From Chytridium lagenaria (Eukaryota > Chytridiomycota > Chytridiomycetes > Chytridiales > Chytridiaceae): a DNA stretch of 64,000 nt. The number at the start of each line of letters is the position of its first letter. The first letter of the stretch is position 1. The stretch is from contig JAHLKC010000013.1 of assembly GCA_025449115.1 (NCBI GenBank), forward strand, positions 284,001 through 348,000, given 5' to 3'. A program made the translations under genes and the position numbers. The notes below the pieces were generated by a model that had not been told where the DNA came from, searched no databases, and was given only the letters and a program-made list of their open reading frames with translations. Shown here piece by piece: positions 11,044-23,712 of the stretch.

Positions 11044-13424
11044 CTAATCTCTCAACCTCACTTCCTCAGCTGCACGCGCTGCCCCCTCAACCCTCTCCCC
11101 AACCCCATGCATCCTCCACCCTCCAACACCAACACCCACAGGTCCTCTCCCCGCCTCTTTTCCCAAACCCAAACCCCGTCCCCAAAGTCGCGTTAGGCGG
11201 TGGCGTAAACACCCTCCCGCCCCCTCTCCTCCTTCCAAACCCTTTAAACCCTTCATTCCGTCCCCTCTCATACTCCACAAACCCCTGCGAGGTGGCAGTG
11301 GACGCTGTATCCGAAACATCCTCTTTACTCGGAAACGCCAACGAATACACAGTCCGCACAAGCGTCACCACAACTCCATGCACAATCACCGTGATATCCC
11401 ATGTGTGGAGTCCAACAATCACCAGGGAGAGGACAACGAGGGAGGCGCAGCAGGCAACGAGACCGGCAAAGACGGCGATGCCGCCAAGAACTGGGACGCG
11501 ACAGGCGAGAACGTGGAGGAGCGCGAAAAAGGGGGGGACCGTGTACAAGGATGTGAAGGCGACGAGGAGGGCCATGATGAGGAGGTTGTGTCGCGGTGGC
11601 GGGTGAGACGGTGGAGGATGCGACGGAGGGGTGACGGTTTTTAGTGGTGGTGTGGGCGAGCAGGAGGGAGAGGAGGGGAGGAAGGAGTGGGGGAGTGGGT
11701 TGGGGAGGATGGTTGAGGGGAGGGTGAGGAGGAGGTAAGGGAGGGGAGGGAGGTGGTGGAGGGTAAGGAGGTAGAGGAGGGTGGTGGTGATGAGCCATAT
11801 GGGAGACAGCGAACGGTCTTTTTGGCGGTGGTCGGAAGAGTGACGGCGGGATGTGTGGGGACGCGTTGTTGCCGGGCTTAGTTTTGGGAGTGTCGGGGGA
11901 AAGATTTGGGTGGAAGCGAGGGGGCGCTGTATATGGATGGGATGGGTGGTGGAGCTGGATCGACGGTGTGACGGTACTGCTGCGGCATGAAGGTGGAGGA
12001 TGAGGAAGAGATGCCGTAGGGATGGGAGGGTGGGTGAGGAGGAGAATGACGGAGTGCTTCTGAGGGACGAAAGGATGGACCACCGAAATCCATGTGTGTG
12101 TTATGGGTGAATGACTCGCGTGGTTGTAATGTATCCATTTTTGAAAAGCCCCTGGATGGCACATCACAATCAGGTGGACGCGTCACGGAAGGCTGAGACG
12201 GTATTTCCCTGCTTGCTCCAACAATGCTGACCGTTTGTGTCGGAATAAAGGATAGCGGACCATGTCCATCTCCAAAAGTTCCAGATACCTCTAGAGTGGG
12301 TGAAGTGGGTGGTAGATGATTAGGCAAATCAGGCCATCTGATAGATCCCATCATCATCGTCATCGTCATCATCATCGTCATCATCCTCGTCGTCCTCTGA
12401 ATAACTATCCGCATCGTCGTCCTCACGTTCCACCACGCTTGACACTCCATGCGTGATGGACCGACGCGGTTCCCCAAAAATAGAGCTATCATGACCATAT
12501 GTCCTAGGAACGTCCGACTTGCTCGTCGGCGAAGTAATTTTCCCAAGGGACGCCATCAGCAACGCAGGTGACGGAATCGACTTTTCCGCCCTCTGCATTG
12601 GCGTTGCAGTGCAACTCTCTAATGGCGAGCCCCCAGGACCTTGAATAAGGCACACAAAGCTCCTCAACCTTTTCTTCCTCTCCGCCATCTCTCTCATCAT
12701 CCTCATCCTCTGTCATATTCCCCGTCGCCACTGCTGTCTCATCCTCTGGCGATACCGGGCGTTGCCCCTCCACATTTCCCGCGTCCCCTAAAAACGGTTC
12801 CATGACAGTCATTTCATCGTCCGTCTGTGTTTGTTCCGCGGGTGGTGAGGGTGTGGCAAAGCGGGGTCCAGAGTCCTCCATCTCCATTCGTCTTTGTTCG
12901 CTAGAGTACGTGAAGGCGTGTGGTGAGGGCATGGCGAGTTTAGTGAAGGGGGCGGAAGGTGGCGGAAGACCAATGAGTCCTGGTGCGAATGTGGGGCTGG
13001 AGGGGTAGCTTCTGTTGGAAGTGTAAAACGAGGTTGGGCTGGAGCTTTGTTCGAGGTGGCGGAGGAGTTCATGGCTGAGATGGGTGTAGGAGAGGGGAGG
13101 GGGAATAGTGGGAAGGCCAATGCCGGACCCGCGGCCTACTCCGACGAGGTAGGACGGTCCACCTGCAAATGGACCAGACAGAGATGGAGATGAGGTGTGG
13201 TAGGGATGATGGTAGTGAAGGTGGTTATGGTGGTGATGCTGATGCTGGAGGAGGATGTGAGGTGATGATGATGATGATGATGATGCTGATGATGCTGCTG
13301 ATGACTTTGAGGGAGGAGATGATGATGATGCTGATGGGGGTGATGAAGGCGTGGAGGGGGTGGTAGTGGTAGACGGCATGAACCCAACACTGTTACTGCT
13401 GCTGCTTGGTGGACTGTGTAGCAT
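11044..13424 (-). CDS. Low-complexity protein with C-terminal membrane segments
   Basis: I do not recognise a family. The N-terminal 300 residues from the ATG at 13424 are Ser/Pro/His-rich (runs of serine, HHHH and HHPYHTSSPS) and then acidic. The middle contains a run of aspartates (about 12340-12400) and Pro-rich sequence. The C-terminal part, in the frame covering about 11250-11830, is strongly hydrophobic. One segment is IWLITTTLLYLLTLHHLPPL, and two or three more lie between 11400 and 11560 (LLVAFTSLYTVPPFFALLHV; LGGIAVFAGLVACCASLVVL; VHGVVVTLVRTVYSLAF), so it probably spans a membrane about four times. The three main blocks lie in different frames and must be joined by introns or indels. 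Which frame ends the protein (11044 or 11087) is unclear. It may be a fast-evolving fungal membrane protein. Confidence 0.5.
12345..12420. repeat. Interrupted CAT/CGT trinucleotide repeat (Asp run)
   Basis: Repeated ATC/GTC units encode a run of more than ten aspartates on the minus strand, within the acidic part of the low-complexity protein. Such tracts commonly vary in length. Confidence 0.7.
13225..13385. repeat. GAT/GCT trinucleotide repeat region (Ser/His runs)
   Basis: Repeated GATGAT and GCTGAT units at 13258-13345 encode serine runs on the minus strand. In the other frames they read as His or Met runs, so the long open frames on the plus strand here are artefacts of the repeat. Confidence 0.7.
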
Positions 13425-15013
13425 TTTTTGTAATATAAATAATAAATAATAAATAATAAATTACATCTGATGAATTAAATATTAATATTAATAATAATTA
13501 TATTATATTACTGAGCTGGAATTCAAATTGTCAGAACATGCATTCATTTATTATTATTCATTTTATTATTATACATATTTATTTATAATTATTTATTATA
13601 ACTATTTCCAGATCCAATAATTGGTTTTTGCAGCTCACTACCTATATATTAACTAATAATACTAACTAATTAAAATAGAAAGAAAGAATCAAAAGTTGAT
13701 TTTATTTAATTATTTAAATAATAGTAATAATAATAATAGATAATATGCATGTGCATGTAATCATAATAATATTATAATGACGCGTGAAGAATAAAACAGT
13801 TTGAGGCAACGTGTCTAGTGAGGGTGATGGGGTTTACGCGATACTGACTGTACAAATGGTGGTGCAGGACAGGAGAAAGGTAAGCCTATCTGCATCACTG
13901 ATGCCTCTGTCAAGAAGATCATACTTGCAGCTGGTGAGTTCATGATGACCGACAAAAGACAAACCTTCCTCATGCGATGACGCCACCCTAAAATCCACCT
14001 CAAGCCAAAACCCAAACTGTCTCCCTCCAAATGCCTACCTGCCTCTTTTCCTCCAACCTCAACGCATCCATCCCACACTCAACTTAACATCAGACATCAT
14101 CAGCAGTCCCATCTAGTTTTTTCTTTGTGCTTTTTTTTTTTGCACTCAAGACCCCCCCTGGCTTTCGCCAAATTTTCCAGCAATTGCAAAAAAATCAAGT
14201 GCAATTTGAAGAGCCATTCCACAAGGGATTCAACACACAAGTGAGTGCTGGATGACCTCCTTTTTCTTCCCATGACGCATATTCGCGATGAATGAGACGG
14301 GGGAGGGGCTGCGATGAATGGACCGAGATATATTTAGGAACATGTATTTGTGGAGTTGGAGGCGTGGGAGCGTCGAATCAGAAGATCTGTGGGTTGACTT
14401 TGTGAAGGGGGTTTAGGTAATGAAATTAAAGGGTGGGGGTGGTGGTTTCTTCATGGTATGCGTGGAGTTGGGATGCACAGAAGAATGAGTTGGATGAACC
14501 TGATGATGTGATGGTGGAGTGGGTGGAGATCTTGGAGACCTCTTTTGGTTTGTCTTTGGGGTTGGGGACTATATACGTTTTCCATCCTCGTCGTTCGAGG
14601 ATGATGGTTAAATGATCTACGGATGGTTTAATCGCATGTTCAACTCATAGCCGTCACATATCGTGATCATTCCATATTTCCGCATGGCATGCCTCGACGT
14701 TTTCTCTTTTTCTTCACACATGAATAGTTGGTATAGAGACCCTAGTCTTATCCCCATCAACCTGTCATCGATTCTTGTATGCATTCTAACAAACTCGTCA
14801 TTCTCGTTTCCAACTTTGGTCTTTTCTTTTTCTTAAAAAAACAAAAAGCAAGAAGCCGCCCATCTGAAATCAAAAAACTCTTTTCGAAAGAAGGATTTTA
14901 AACACTATTCCCCTTGACGGACAAAATCTACACATCTCCCTTTACAGAACGCACCGTTGTTCTATTACCATTTTCAAGTTTTGAGTATTCGAAAAAACAA
15001 TAGTTGATCAATT
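13425..15013. other. Long intergenic spacer with an AT-rich island
   Basis: From about 13430 to 13800 the sequence is almost only A and T, dominated by AATAAT and TTATTA units, unlike the GC-rich genes on both sides. From 13800 to 15013 composition returns to normal. No exon with coding character was found. A weak minus-strand frame at 13815-14078 has no domain. The last 200 bases, pyrimidine-rich, are probably the 5' region of the GYF gene. Confidence 0.55.
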
Positions 15014-18000
15014 ATGTCGATGCAATTTGGACCACAATGGTACGGAGTTTTGAGAAAGCCTAATTTTTGTTTATATAATATCGTTTTTGACAAATGAAGG
15101 CTATAAGCGTTGGACTCCCTCTTCTTTTTTTCCCCTTAAGTTATTACGTTTTCCTTTTTTTCGAGCTTTATACTAAGTTTGTTTCATACAATATCCTTCA
15201 ACGCATTCATCCTACGATCCACATGCCATTCTCCAAAACATTCATCCCCACCTTTAAAACAAATTCACAACTCAGGATGAGGAAAACGCCGGCAAACGAA
15301 CCTAACCGCCTGCCCTCCACCGGCCCCTCGACCAACGCCGCCCCCTCCGCGCCCTCGAACCCCGTCGCCAACGCCTGGTCCAACCTCCCTAAAGCATGGG
15401 GCGCCCAGTCCCCATCCCAGGCTGCACCCGCGCAGCTCCAACTTGACACGATGAGGAGCAATGGACCTCCTGGACCTGGTTCTGCGTCGACTTATGGTGG
15501 ATCTACTGCGACGACGGGGTTTGCTCCTGGAACGCCGATGAGCGCTGTGCCCCCGATGACGCCGACGGTGCCAACGCCGAATAAGTTTAGGTATTCCAAG
15601 GAGTTTATGTTGAGTTTGTATGATCCGGGGTTGAGTGCGCCGGAGGATTTTGCATCGAATGCGGAGTTTGCGTTGGATGCGCCTGCGGAGCCGATGGCTA
15701 ATATGCCGTTGACAGACTTGGAGAAAAAGGTGGGGAAATTTTTTGACTCTATAGTTGTTTATTTGTATTGTTTTTCACTTACGCTGTTGGGTTGTCTTGT
15801 GTTTCCTTTTTCTTTTTCTCCCTTCATCTGAGCGGCATTCGATCTTGCCTTTGCTAATTAGTTTGCTTTGTATTTTGCAGGCTTTGGCGACCGGATCGGT
15901 CAACAGTGAGGTGACGAGGAGAAGCGCGGGGTATCGGGACGGTGAGCGGGGAGAGCGTGGGGAACGCGGGGAACGAGGGGAGAGGGGGGAAGGAAGTGGT
16001 CGAGGTCGACCGCGTCCGTCTGGCCTTCAGACTGGTCGTCGTAAGTGTTTATGCTGTTTTACGTTGTCATGTTATTTGAGCAATGGGACGTGGTTTAACA
16101 GAAAATATTTCATAAGGCTTTGACAGCGCGGGTGGTCCAAGGTCTTCAGGCATTGATAAACGTATGTGGTTTAATATTTTGTTTGCATAATATTGGTGCT
16201 TCTGAATTATTATTTTTTTTTTTTGGTACGCTTGAGGCTGACCTATTTTTCCGTTCATGCGATTTGTAGCTCTGTCGAGTCCCTGGGGCAGGCGTGACTT
16301 AAATTCCAACAGATCTTATGAGGATATGGAGACCCCTACGAGCGCTACGACCGATCTTTGGGATACCCCTGGTGAGGAGAAGTCCATCACCGGGGATGCC
16401 CTTCGCTCCGAGCCCAAGGATGACGATAAGGTATGGGGAGTGACTGAAAGATTTTTTTAAAAATATCCTTTTTTCTTTGTGTCTGAACTCCTTTTTTTTT
16501 TTTTTTTTTTGCTAGCTTTCTCGGATTACTGGATTGAATCGAGAACAGTCTCCTTTGCGCCATACTTCCCTGTCAGCGGTCGGCACCGTCGGAAAACCTC
16601 CCCTTCAGGATTCTCCAAAGAAGGGCCTCATTCCTGGACCTTTGTCCGCGACAATTGGTGCCCTCCCCTCACCCTCACGTACCGCCTCTGGTTCCTTCCT
16701 TGACACATCTCCCTATAGTGGCATGTTTAATCAATTTGATCGTCCGTCTACCCCTGTTATTGATAAAACTGGTCTTGATCCTTTTGGGACTGGAAAGGCT
16801 GTGGCGAACCCGTTGAGCAATGTTGGGAGGGATTTACATCCTTTGAGGACTACATTATCGCAGGAGAAGTTGGCGTTGGGGTATGTTCAGCCTATTGCGT
16901 CGCCTGTGCAGAAAAATATCCCGACCTTGCCGTCTGGTAAAAAGACCTCATGGTTCTATCGTGATCCGTCTGGATCAGTGCAAGGTATGTCACGCTAATA
17001 ACTTTGTGTGAACGTTAGTGTTGGCTCGATGTTGACAGTCAATTATGATAGGTCCTTTTAGCACCGATCAAATGCAGGATTGGCTCGAAAAGGGTTACTT
17101 TACCGACGACCTCCCCATCCGCAAGGATAACGAGGGCACATTTGAGCCTCTCGCAAAATACCTCAGCACGTATGGCAAGAACAATCTTTTTGTATTAGCC
17201 GAGGAAGCCTCGATGGTATCCGCTCTCCTGGCGGAGCAACAGCAAGCCCGTCTTCCTCTCGGCGCAGCCAGTCTGCAAGGCTACGCTGATCGTATGACGG
17301 ACGTGGTCAATTTGGCGCCACCGACCCCCGCGCTGTTGGAGGGTACGGCGCGTTTGGTGGGTTGGGACAGACGAGTGTTCAAGCCGAACCGCTTTCGTCG
17401 CATCTTCATGGGCCAACCGCGACATTGTTTGGCGCGCAGGGAGGAGCTTTGGATGCGTTTGGAGCGGCAGGGAGGGATCTTGCTGGAGGGTTTGGGTTGG
17501 GAGGTGCAGAGTCATTGACGGGACGGCCATATGCGGCGCCGTGGGGGGAGGTTGGAGCTGGGTCGAGACAGCAGGCTTGGGGTTCTTTAGGGGTGAACCG
17601 GCTGCGGATTTGATGTTTGGACAGAGGGATGTGGGGGCTGGACGGGGGTATAGGGATTTTGGAAATCAGGCGCTTGGAGGAGCTGGGTTCCTAACTGTGA
17701 GTTTATCTTTACTTTATCTTTACCTTTTCTTTTTTTTCTTTTCCATTGCTGACCCCCCCCCCCCCCCCCCCCCTTTTTTTTTTGTAGCAACAGGCACAGG
17801 ATATCAACCCTTACCTTGCAAGTGGACTCCAGTCTTTTGAGAACTCAACATATGCGGCGCAAGATCCTTCCGCTTTTGGATTCCCGCAGACCGAAGTTGC
17901 TAACACGTGGAAGACTGATAGCCTTTCGGTTCAACCCGATACCAGCATTCCTGAGCCTGTTCCTGCCAAGGAAACCTACGATGATACCACCTACCCCGCC

Positions 18001-19567
18001 GACAACACTGGCCTTGAGAACGATTTTGCCGGTCTTGGCGTGTCTGAAGAGAAGGTGGATAACCCCGTTGGCGAGGAGGGTCACGCTATCGAAGCTGAGA
18101 AGGCTGCATCGCCTTTTAAATCTGACACTGCGGATGTTCCTGCCGCGCCTCCTGCCACTTCAACCGTCGCGAAGGCGAAAAAGACAAAGGCGGAGAAGGC
18201 TGCTGCCAAGAAGGAGGCTGCGAAAGTTCCGAAAAAGGCTGAAGAACCTGTCGCAGAGCAGATTCCTGAAGAGGCTGTTGCTAATAAACCCGCTGCGCCT
18301 GTGTGGGGCACTGACCATGTCCCGAAGCCTAGTCTCAAGGACATTCAAGAAGCTGAGGCGAAGAAGAAGGAGGAACGGGAACGCGAACGTGCTAAGCGTG
18401 CGCATCAGCAGTTGATGGCTCAAGCGCAGATGCTTGCTGAACAAGAAGCGGCTGGTGCCGTCGGGATCTCATCCGGTAATTCTGTATGGGCGGCCCCCGT
18501 TAAACCTGTTGCTGTCAAGGGAAGGCCAATTTGGCGACTATTATGCAAGAAGAGGAGAGGAGGAAGGAGGCTGCTGCTGCCGCTGCCGCTGCTCAGGCAG
18601 CGGCTCAAGGTGTTACGTCGCCTTCTGCTGTGGCGGCGGCACCTGTGTCGGCGGGTGGGAAGAGGTATGCAGATTTGGCGTCGGTGGCGACACCTGCTTC
18701 AGGGGGTTCTTGGGCGGCGTTGTCGACGGCGGGACCTAGGGGGGTTGTGGTGCCAAGTGGTGTGTCAGCTTCAGCGGCTGCGGCTGCAGCTGCGAAGCCG
18801 GTGAATGTGGTGGCGACTGGGAATGTGTTGAAAGCGCAGGATCAGTGGAATGTGGTTGGGAAGGCGCCTGCTGCAAAACCACAGTGAGTCGTTGCTTCAT
18901 TTGTGTTTTTTTTTGGATTGGGTGGATGGGTTACGGATTCTTATATCTTTTTAATTTTTAGGAGTGTTGCTGCACCTGTTCCGTTGTGGCTTCTAAGCCT
19001 GCTGCTGTTGCGCCTTCTTCACGGTCTTATACCTCGGCTGGTCCGGCTGTTCCTGCTTCTAAGGGTGCTGGAAGCGGGCCCTCTGATGCATTTATGTCTT
19101 GGGCGCGACAGGCTCTCAAGCCGTTGGAGAGGAGTTCTACTGCCAGCGTAAATGGTGAGTTTTTGCATGTTGTCAGCATGTATTGCTTTAGGATGTATTA
19201 CTGTGTAGGGTAGGGTTCGCGGCACATTTCTAATTCTTTTTTCTTTTATAAAGTCGAGAGCTTTATCCAGATTCTCCTCAACATGGATCCATCTACTGCA
19301 TACATTGTATGTGATGACACCCTTGGCGGGCTCACTGCAATTGATCCCCGTAAATTCGCCGACGAGTTTCTGCGTAGGAGGAAGATGGACGCTAATGATC
19401 CTGGATGGTCGATTGTTGGGTCTGTTGCTCCGACTGTGCCTGGAGTTCCTGCTGCTGCACCTGGGGGAACTGGGTTTGTGACGGGTGGGGCGTTGAGGGA
19501 TCTTGAAAGTACCAACAGCTTTACGGTTGTGGGAGGAGCGAAGGGAGGGAAGAAGAAGAAGAAGTAA
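15014..19567 (+). CDS. GYF-domain protein, Smy2/GIGYF type
   Basis: GYF proteins bind proline-rich PPGF-type peptides and act in mRNA repression and quality control. The start MSMQFGPQ at 15014 joins, after a long intron (15040-15275), to a Pro/Ala/Ser-rich region. A GERGERGERGE repeat lies at about 15940-15990. The GYF domain is split by an intron: SWFYRDPSGSVQ then GPFSTDQMQDWLEKGYFTDD, with the expected W-Y-DPxG-QGPF signature (16950-17120). An Ala/Lys/Glu-rich charged segment follows (18040-18460). The C-terminus carries FMSWARQALKPLERSS, then VESFIQILLNMDPSTAYIV and DPRKFADEFLRRRKMD, the C-terminal helical region of GIGYF/Smy2 proteins, and it ends in a lysine run. Introns contain long homopolymers. 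A frame break occurs near 17390. Size, near 1,200 residues, suits the family. Confidence 0.85.
16492..16510 (+). repeat. Poly-T tract before a 3' splice site
   Basis: Nineteen consecutive T's sit directly before GCTAG and the next GYF-gene exon. It serves as an extreme polypyrimidine tract. The exact length is likely uncertain in the assembly. Confidence 0.7.
17753..17783 (+). repeat. Poly-C/poly-T tract before a 3' splice site
   Basis: Twenty-one C's followed by ten T's lead into GTAG and the next exon of the GYF gene. This all-pyrimidine run is an unusual C-dominated polypyrimidine tract. Its complement is a G-run that could form a four-stranded structure. Confidence 0.7.
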
Positions 19568-20167
19568 AGCTTTTGTTTTTAATTTTTTGTGGTTGGTGGG
19601 GGTGGGGGGCGTTTTTATTTTTCGTGTTGTTTTTACTGATTATTTTTTTGTTTTGCCCGGAGTCGAGGCAATGCGGGTTTTTTTTAGCTGGATAGAGATA
19701 GGATTAGTGTTTCCTCTTCTTTTTATTTTGTTCTTTTGCCGAATGTTGGTTATTTTTTTTCTCTAGATTCTTTGTAAAGAGGCGAAAGGAGTGTTCCCCT
19801 CTCCACTCCAAACTAGTTTATTTTCAGGATCTTTTTTTTTCGTTTTCTTTTTGTTTGCCTTCTTTTTTTTTTTTTATTGTTTTTGTCGTGTGTGGTGAAT
19901 ATATACCTCGGAGAATAATGCGAGGGAATGAAGAAAGTAGACACTTGCCGGTTCAACTTAGAAGTAGAATAACCAAGATAATGATAATATGCCGCATCTT
20001 ATTGATAATGTAAGCAGTAAGAGGATATGTAGGTGATAAAATCCGCAAGAAACAGAAATAAGTCTATGAAGGGAACGGGATAAAAAGGCAAAATATATGT
20101 AACTTGAAACAGGTAGGAAAAAGCAACCAAAAAAATGTACGCAAAGAGAAACGAAAAAAAGGGAATA
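19568..20167. other. T-rich spacer between convergent genes
   Basis: Long T runs (19600-19880) follow the GYF stop and probably form its 3' untranslated region. No gene is supported here. Confidence 0.5.
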
Positions 20168-22766
20168 TCACTCCACAGGTAATGCGACCTCATGCCCTTC
20201 AATATTCTGGAACAAGATACCAGCTTGCCCCATCACCGCGACAACCTCACTCGGCGTCACGCCTCCCACAATCGACCCTGCATCACTCCCATCCACCGGA
20301 TCCATCCAAACCTCCTCCTCATTATCATGCCCCTCATCCTTAAACCTAGCCACCTCGCCATTAAAAAACACCGTATCAATCAACGGTGGAGACAATACAG
20401 CCCGCATCAACATGCTATCCTGAGTTCGCGGCGTCCCGTCGTCGGAATCATGACGCGCGCATTTTCGGAGATCCGAAATGGATGTTTCGGGGGTGATGGT
20501 GCGTTGGGGTATAGAGGGAGGCGATGTGGAGGTGACGGTGTCGTCATCGACAGCCGTTACATCACATTCCTCTTCATCTTCTTCTGTTTCCTCTCCCACC
20601 TCCTCGTCAACAATCTCAGCCGTCACAAACCCCTTGACCACAACACGATTTAAAATCTCCCCTAAAATCGATGAATATTCAGGGTATGTCGCTGGATTTC
20701 GGATGACGCCCCAAAACCCTGGTGCCGCCCGTACGTCGTTAAATTCACGAACAATAAAGGCTGTGGCGAGACGGCGAAGGGGTTCGTAGCGGTGAGCGAA
20801 ACCAAATAGGAATTCGGGGCGTTATTGGAGGTCAGTTGACGGACGAGGAGATGTTCGGCGTGGCGGACCAGGTCGAGAAGTTGGTATTTGTCGGCGATGA
20901 CGTAGAGGAGACCGGTGTCGACCATGGACTTTGGAGGTTCAATTTCGTGGACGTACTTTCAAACAAGAAATTTAAGGTTAGCTCATATCCAAAACACTTC
21001 GGGATGCGTTGACGAGATATATGTGAACGGAAAAGAAAATTAGGCGGTTTGGCTTACCAGAAAAAGAAGCATATTGTAAAATGTCGAATAAGGAAAGTCG
21101 GGGATCTCTATGATCGTGGGGCCGTTTTCTGACGAGCTTTCTGCCCAAGAGCGGCTGAACATTGCCAGAAAAAAGTCTGAAAGCTAATAAAAATTATGTC
21201 AGTATAAAATCATTAAAAACAAAGATATCAATATATAAAGAAGAAAAAAGATACTGACTGCAGACAGCACACTCTTTTGAGCGTAGATATACCGCCCTTC
21301 AACAAGAAAATGTACGTCGGCAACTTCAGGGTTTGTCAATAGCGATCTAAACGCCATAGATCTCCTCCAATCCAACTTTGACCCAACAGCACTAAATTCA
21401 CTCGCTGGCGACGTCACCAAACCCACCGCTGCTGCAACGTTCGAAACCGTTACAGCAGCATGCGCTCGCGCATCATCCCCTACAGTAATCCTTGTCTCCA
21501 TTCTTCTAAGGATAGCTAATAGTCTTCTAGAATGTCGAACCCTAGGTCCAAAAAACAGCCGCTTAAACCCATCCGATGCCATGACGTCGGTGAAATTATG
21601 GATAATGTAGGCAACGATAAATTCTTGGAGGGTAGGGGACCGGCCGCCGAGAGAGCAGAGGAGGGATACGGCGGCGTCTGGACATAGGAGGGCGTGGAGC
21701 TCGCGCTTACAGTAACGACGGAGTGTATCCATGCCGTAACGTTCACTAAGAACATAGAGGTGAGCGTAGGAGTCTGGGGTGGGATCCAAGGCGAGGGTAC
21801 CGGAATACGCAAAGGAAAAGAGGGCATGGAGGACTTGGTATGGGCTGTCAATGAGAAGACGCGTAGAGGATTTCGAGGGCTTAGTTGAAGATTCGAATGT
21901 GTTTGGGGACTGTGGCGCGGTGGTGGCTAGGGTGGTCTCCAGGTCCGCGTGAATGTCTTTGTGAATTGAAGCCCAGTTGGGGAGCTTTTGGGAGACAAAA
22001 CATTGTTGGAGATGGATTTCTCTGCCTTGAGCGACAACGACGAGGTCGGAGAATGTTTGGTTGTTGAAAAAGACTTCCAGGGAGGGGTCGTAAGGGGTTG
22101 GGAAGGGACGGAAACGGACGGGATCGGGAAACTTCAGGTTCTTGTTGGCTACATCTTTAATGTGAGGGAGAAGCTTCCGTTGGTCTGAGAGTGGAGAGAA
22201 TCCAAGAAGGGAAGGTCCGATGGCTGGAACGGTATTGGTGCTCGGGCCCGGCTGGAATTGTATCTCCACGATGAGGGTGTCGTTTGTGAGTTCCAGTAGC
22301 CGTGATGACGCCCTGAACAGATATGATGTTTTTAGTTTTAAGAAAAAGTATGTTGAAGAGCTAATGTCCAATCCGCTCACCTTAACGAAAAGAGCCACCA
22401 TCCCGCTTCATCCTCCATATCGCACCACAAACTTTCGGAGGACTCCACTCTATAGAGTGCTGCAGGCTCTGGTTCCGTAATGACCAAGTTAAAGTGTAGA
22501 TTGTTCTCCCTGACCCATGTTTTGAACTGGGCCTCGGTCTCATTGGAATCCTTTGCCCAAATGTGAACGTAGATATCGATGCGCTGGCCATAGTCCTTGG
22601 ATGAAGGGCGAAGACCATGTGGGTAGACGTTTAAACCCCACTTTCTCCCAAAGATAAGAAAAGGGACAGAACCATAGGAGATGGTCTGTTTAGGGACAAC
22701 CTTTGAAAATCCGGGGATCTGTATACGTATGGACCTCGCCGAGTCGGTCAGCTTGATGTGGTTCAT
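20168..22766 (-). CDS. MATH-BTB-BTB protein, possible cullin-3 adaptor
   Basis: Proteins that join a MATH domain to BTB domains often recruit substrates to cullin-3 ubiquitin ligases. From the ATG at 22766, the MATH-like part contains IRIQIPGFSKVV, KWGLNVYPHG and IDIYVHIWAK, then GWWLFS, an intron, and LLELTNDTLIVEIQFQ. The first BTB starts at NNQTFSDLVVVAQGREIHLQ (about 22050-21500, including a SPYQVLHALFSFAYSGTLAL segment). The second BTB starts at LLTNPEVADVHFLVEGRYIY and continues in the next exon with SDFFLAMFSRSWAESSSENG and in the following one with GLLYVIADKYQLLDLVRHAE. The C-terminal tail is acidic. A single-base break near 20815 separates NN from PEFLFGFAHRYEPLRRLA. A cullin link is inferred from the family only. 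Confidence 0.82.
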
Positions 22767-23712
22767 GTTGTCTAGGCGGTCAAGGCTCAAAGTACACTAA
22801 TTTAGCCAGTCGCTAAACCAAAACCAAAACGAAGGGGAAATAGTGGGACAATCTCATAGTCAGATGGTCTGGACGTCAAACATCGATTCCTCAAAACGAT
22901 GCGGGCTGCCGAATGAGCTGAGCTGGGTCGGCCGATACTAAAGTGAAAGGCAATTGAGCTTAAAAGCCACGTAGCAATGAATGAATGGTTGGACAGAGGG
23001 ATGCGGGTGGATGGGTGGATGTGGAGATGTGCATGCCTTATATATCACACGATAACACACGCAAAGAACACGTATAACTTTCCTTCATCTAAACAACAAC
23101 GTTATCCTCCCCTTGCGCATTCTCAATCCCTACGGCAATTGTGCTTTTAGTGCCTTCCATCACGTCTTCCAAAGAGTTGTCTCAAATGATTTTGCGGATT
23201 TTTTCGCACCTTTGAGGGCTTTGAAGTGAGTGATGCGTCCGCCATTAGGATTAATGGTATCGCGTGGGTGATGCGGATGGAGCAGCAGGAGAGGCGGTGG
23301 ATAATGATTCAGATGATGACGACAAGAACGTTGCACCATAGGAGAAATCCTGTCCTGTGCATACCTCAGTTGTGCAAGTCTATCACCCCGTCCTCCGCCC
23401 CTCACCAGCATGCTTTCCGCAACAACAGTATCATCATCTCCATCATCATCATCATCAACGTCAGTACCATTCATACCCTACACGCCCACCACCTGCGCCA
23501 GTAGCAACATATCCGATGAAAGCCCTCTTTCACAGTGACTTTCGGCATCAGTCAGGTGCAAGAGGTACGACCTTATGTGATGAAATCAGAGCGAAAAGAT
23601 TTCGATTTCTGGGTTTTTCTTTCTTTTCCTTACACTTTGCATCCATCCCCTATCTATCCCAGCAGTCCATATAAAAAGAACCGCATCCTCATCCGCATCA
23701 ACCACAACTACC
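22767..23712. other. Divergent intergenic region
   Basis: The region lies between the MATH-BTB start and the GlyRS start. It has an ATC/CAT-rich low-complexity patch at about 23425-23465. Open frames here are short, mutually antisense and compositionally biased. Promoters of both genes should lie here. Confidence 0.5.

Noticed and set aside
11325..12167. Long proline/histidine-rich frame as a separate protein
   Set aside because: It is a frame shadow of GC-rich sequence. The hydrophobic frame in the same region has better coding character.
13169..13366. Poly-Met open frame on the plus strand
   Set aside because: It is an artefact of the GAT/ATG repeat that encodes Ser/His runs on the minus strand.
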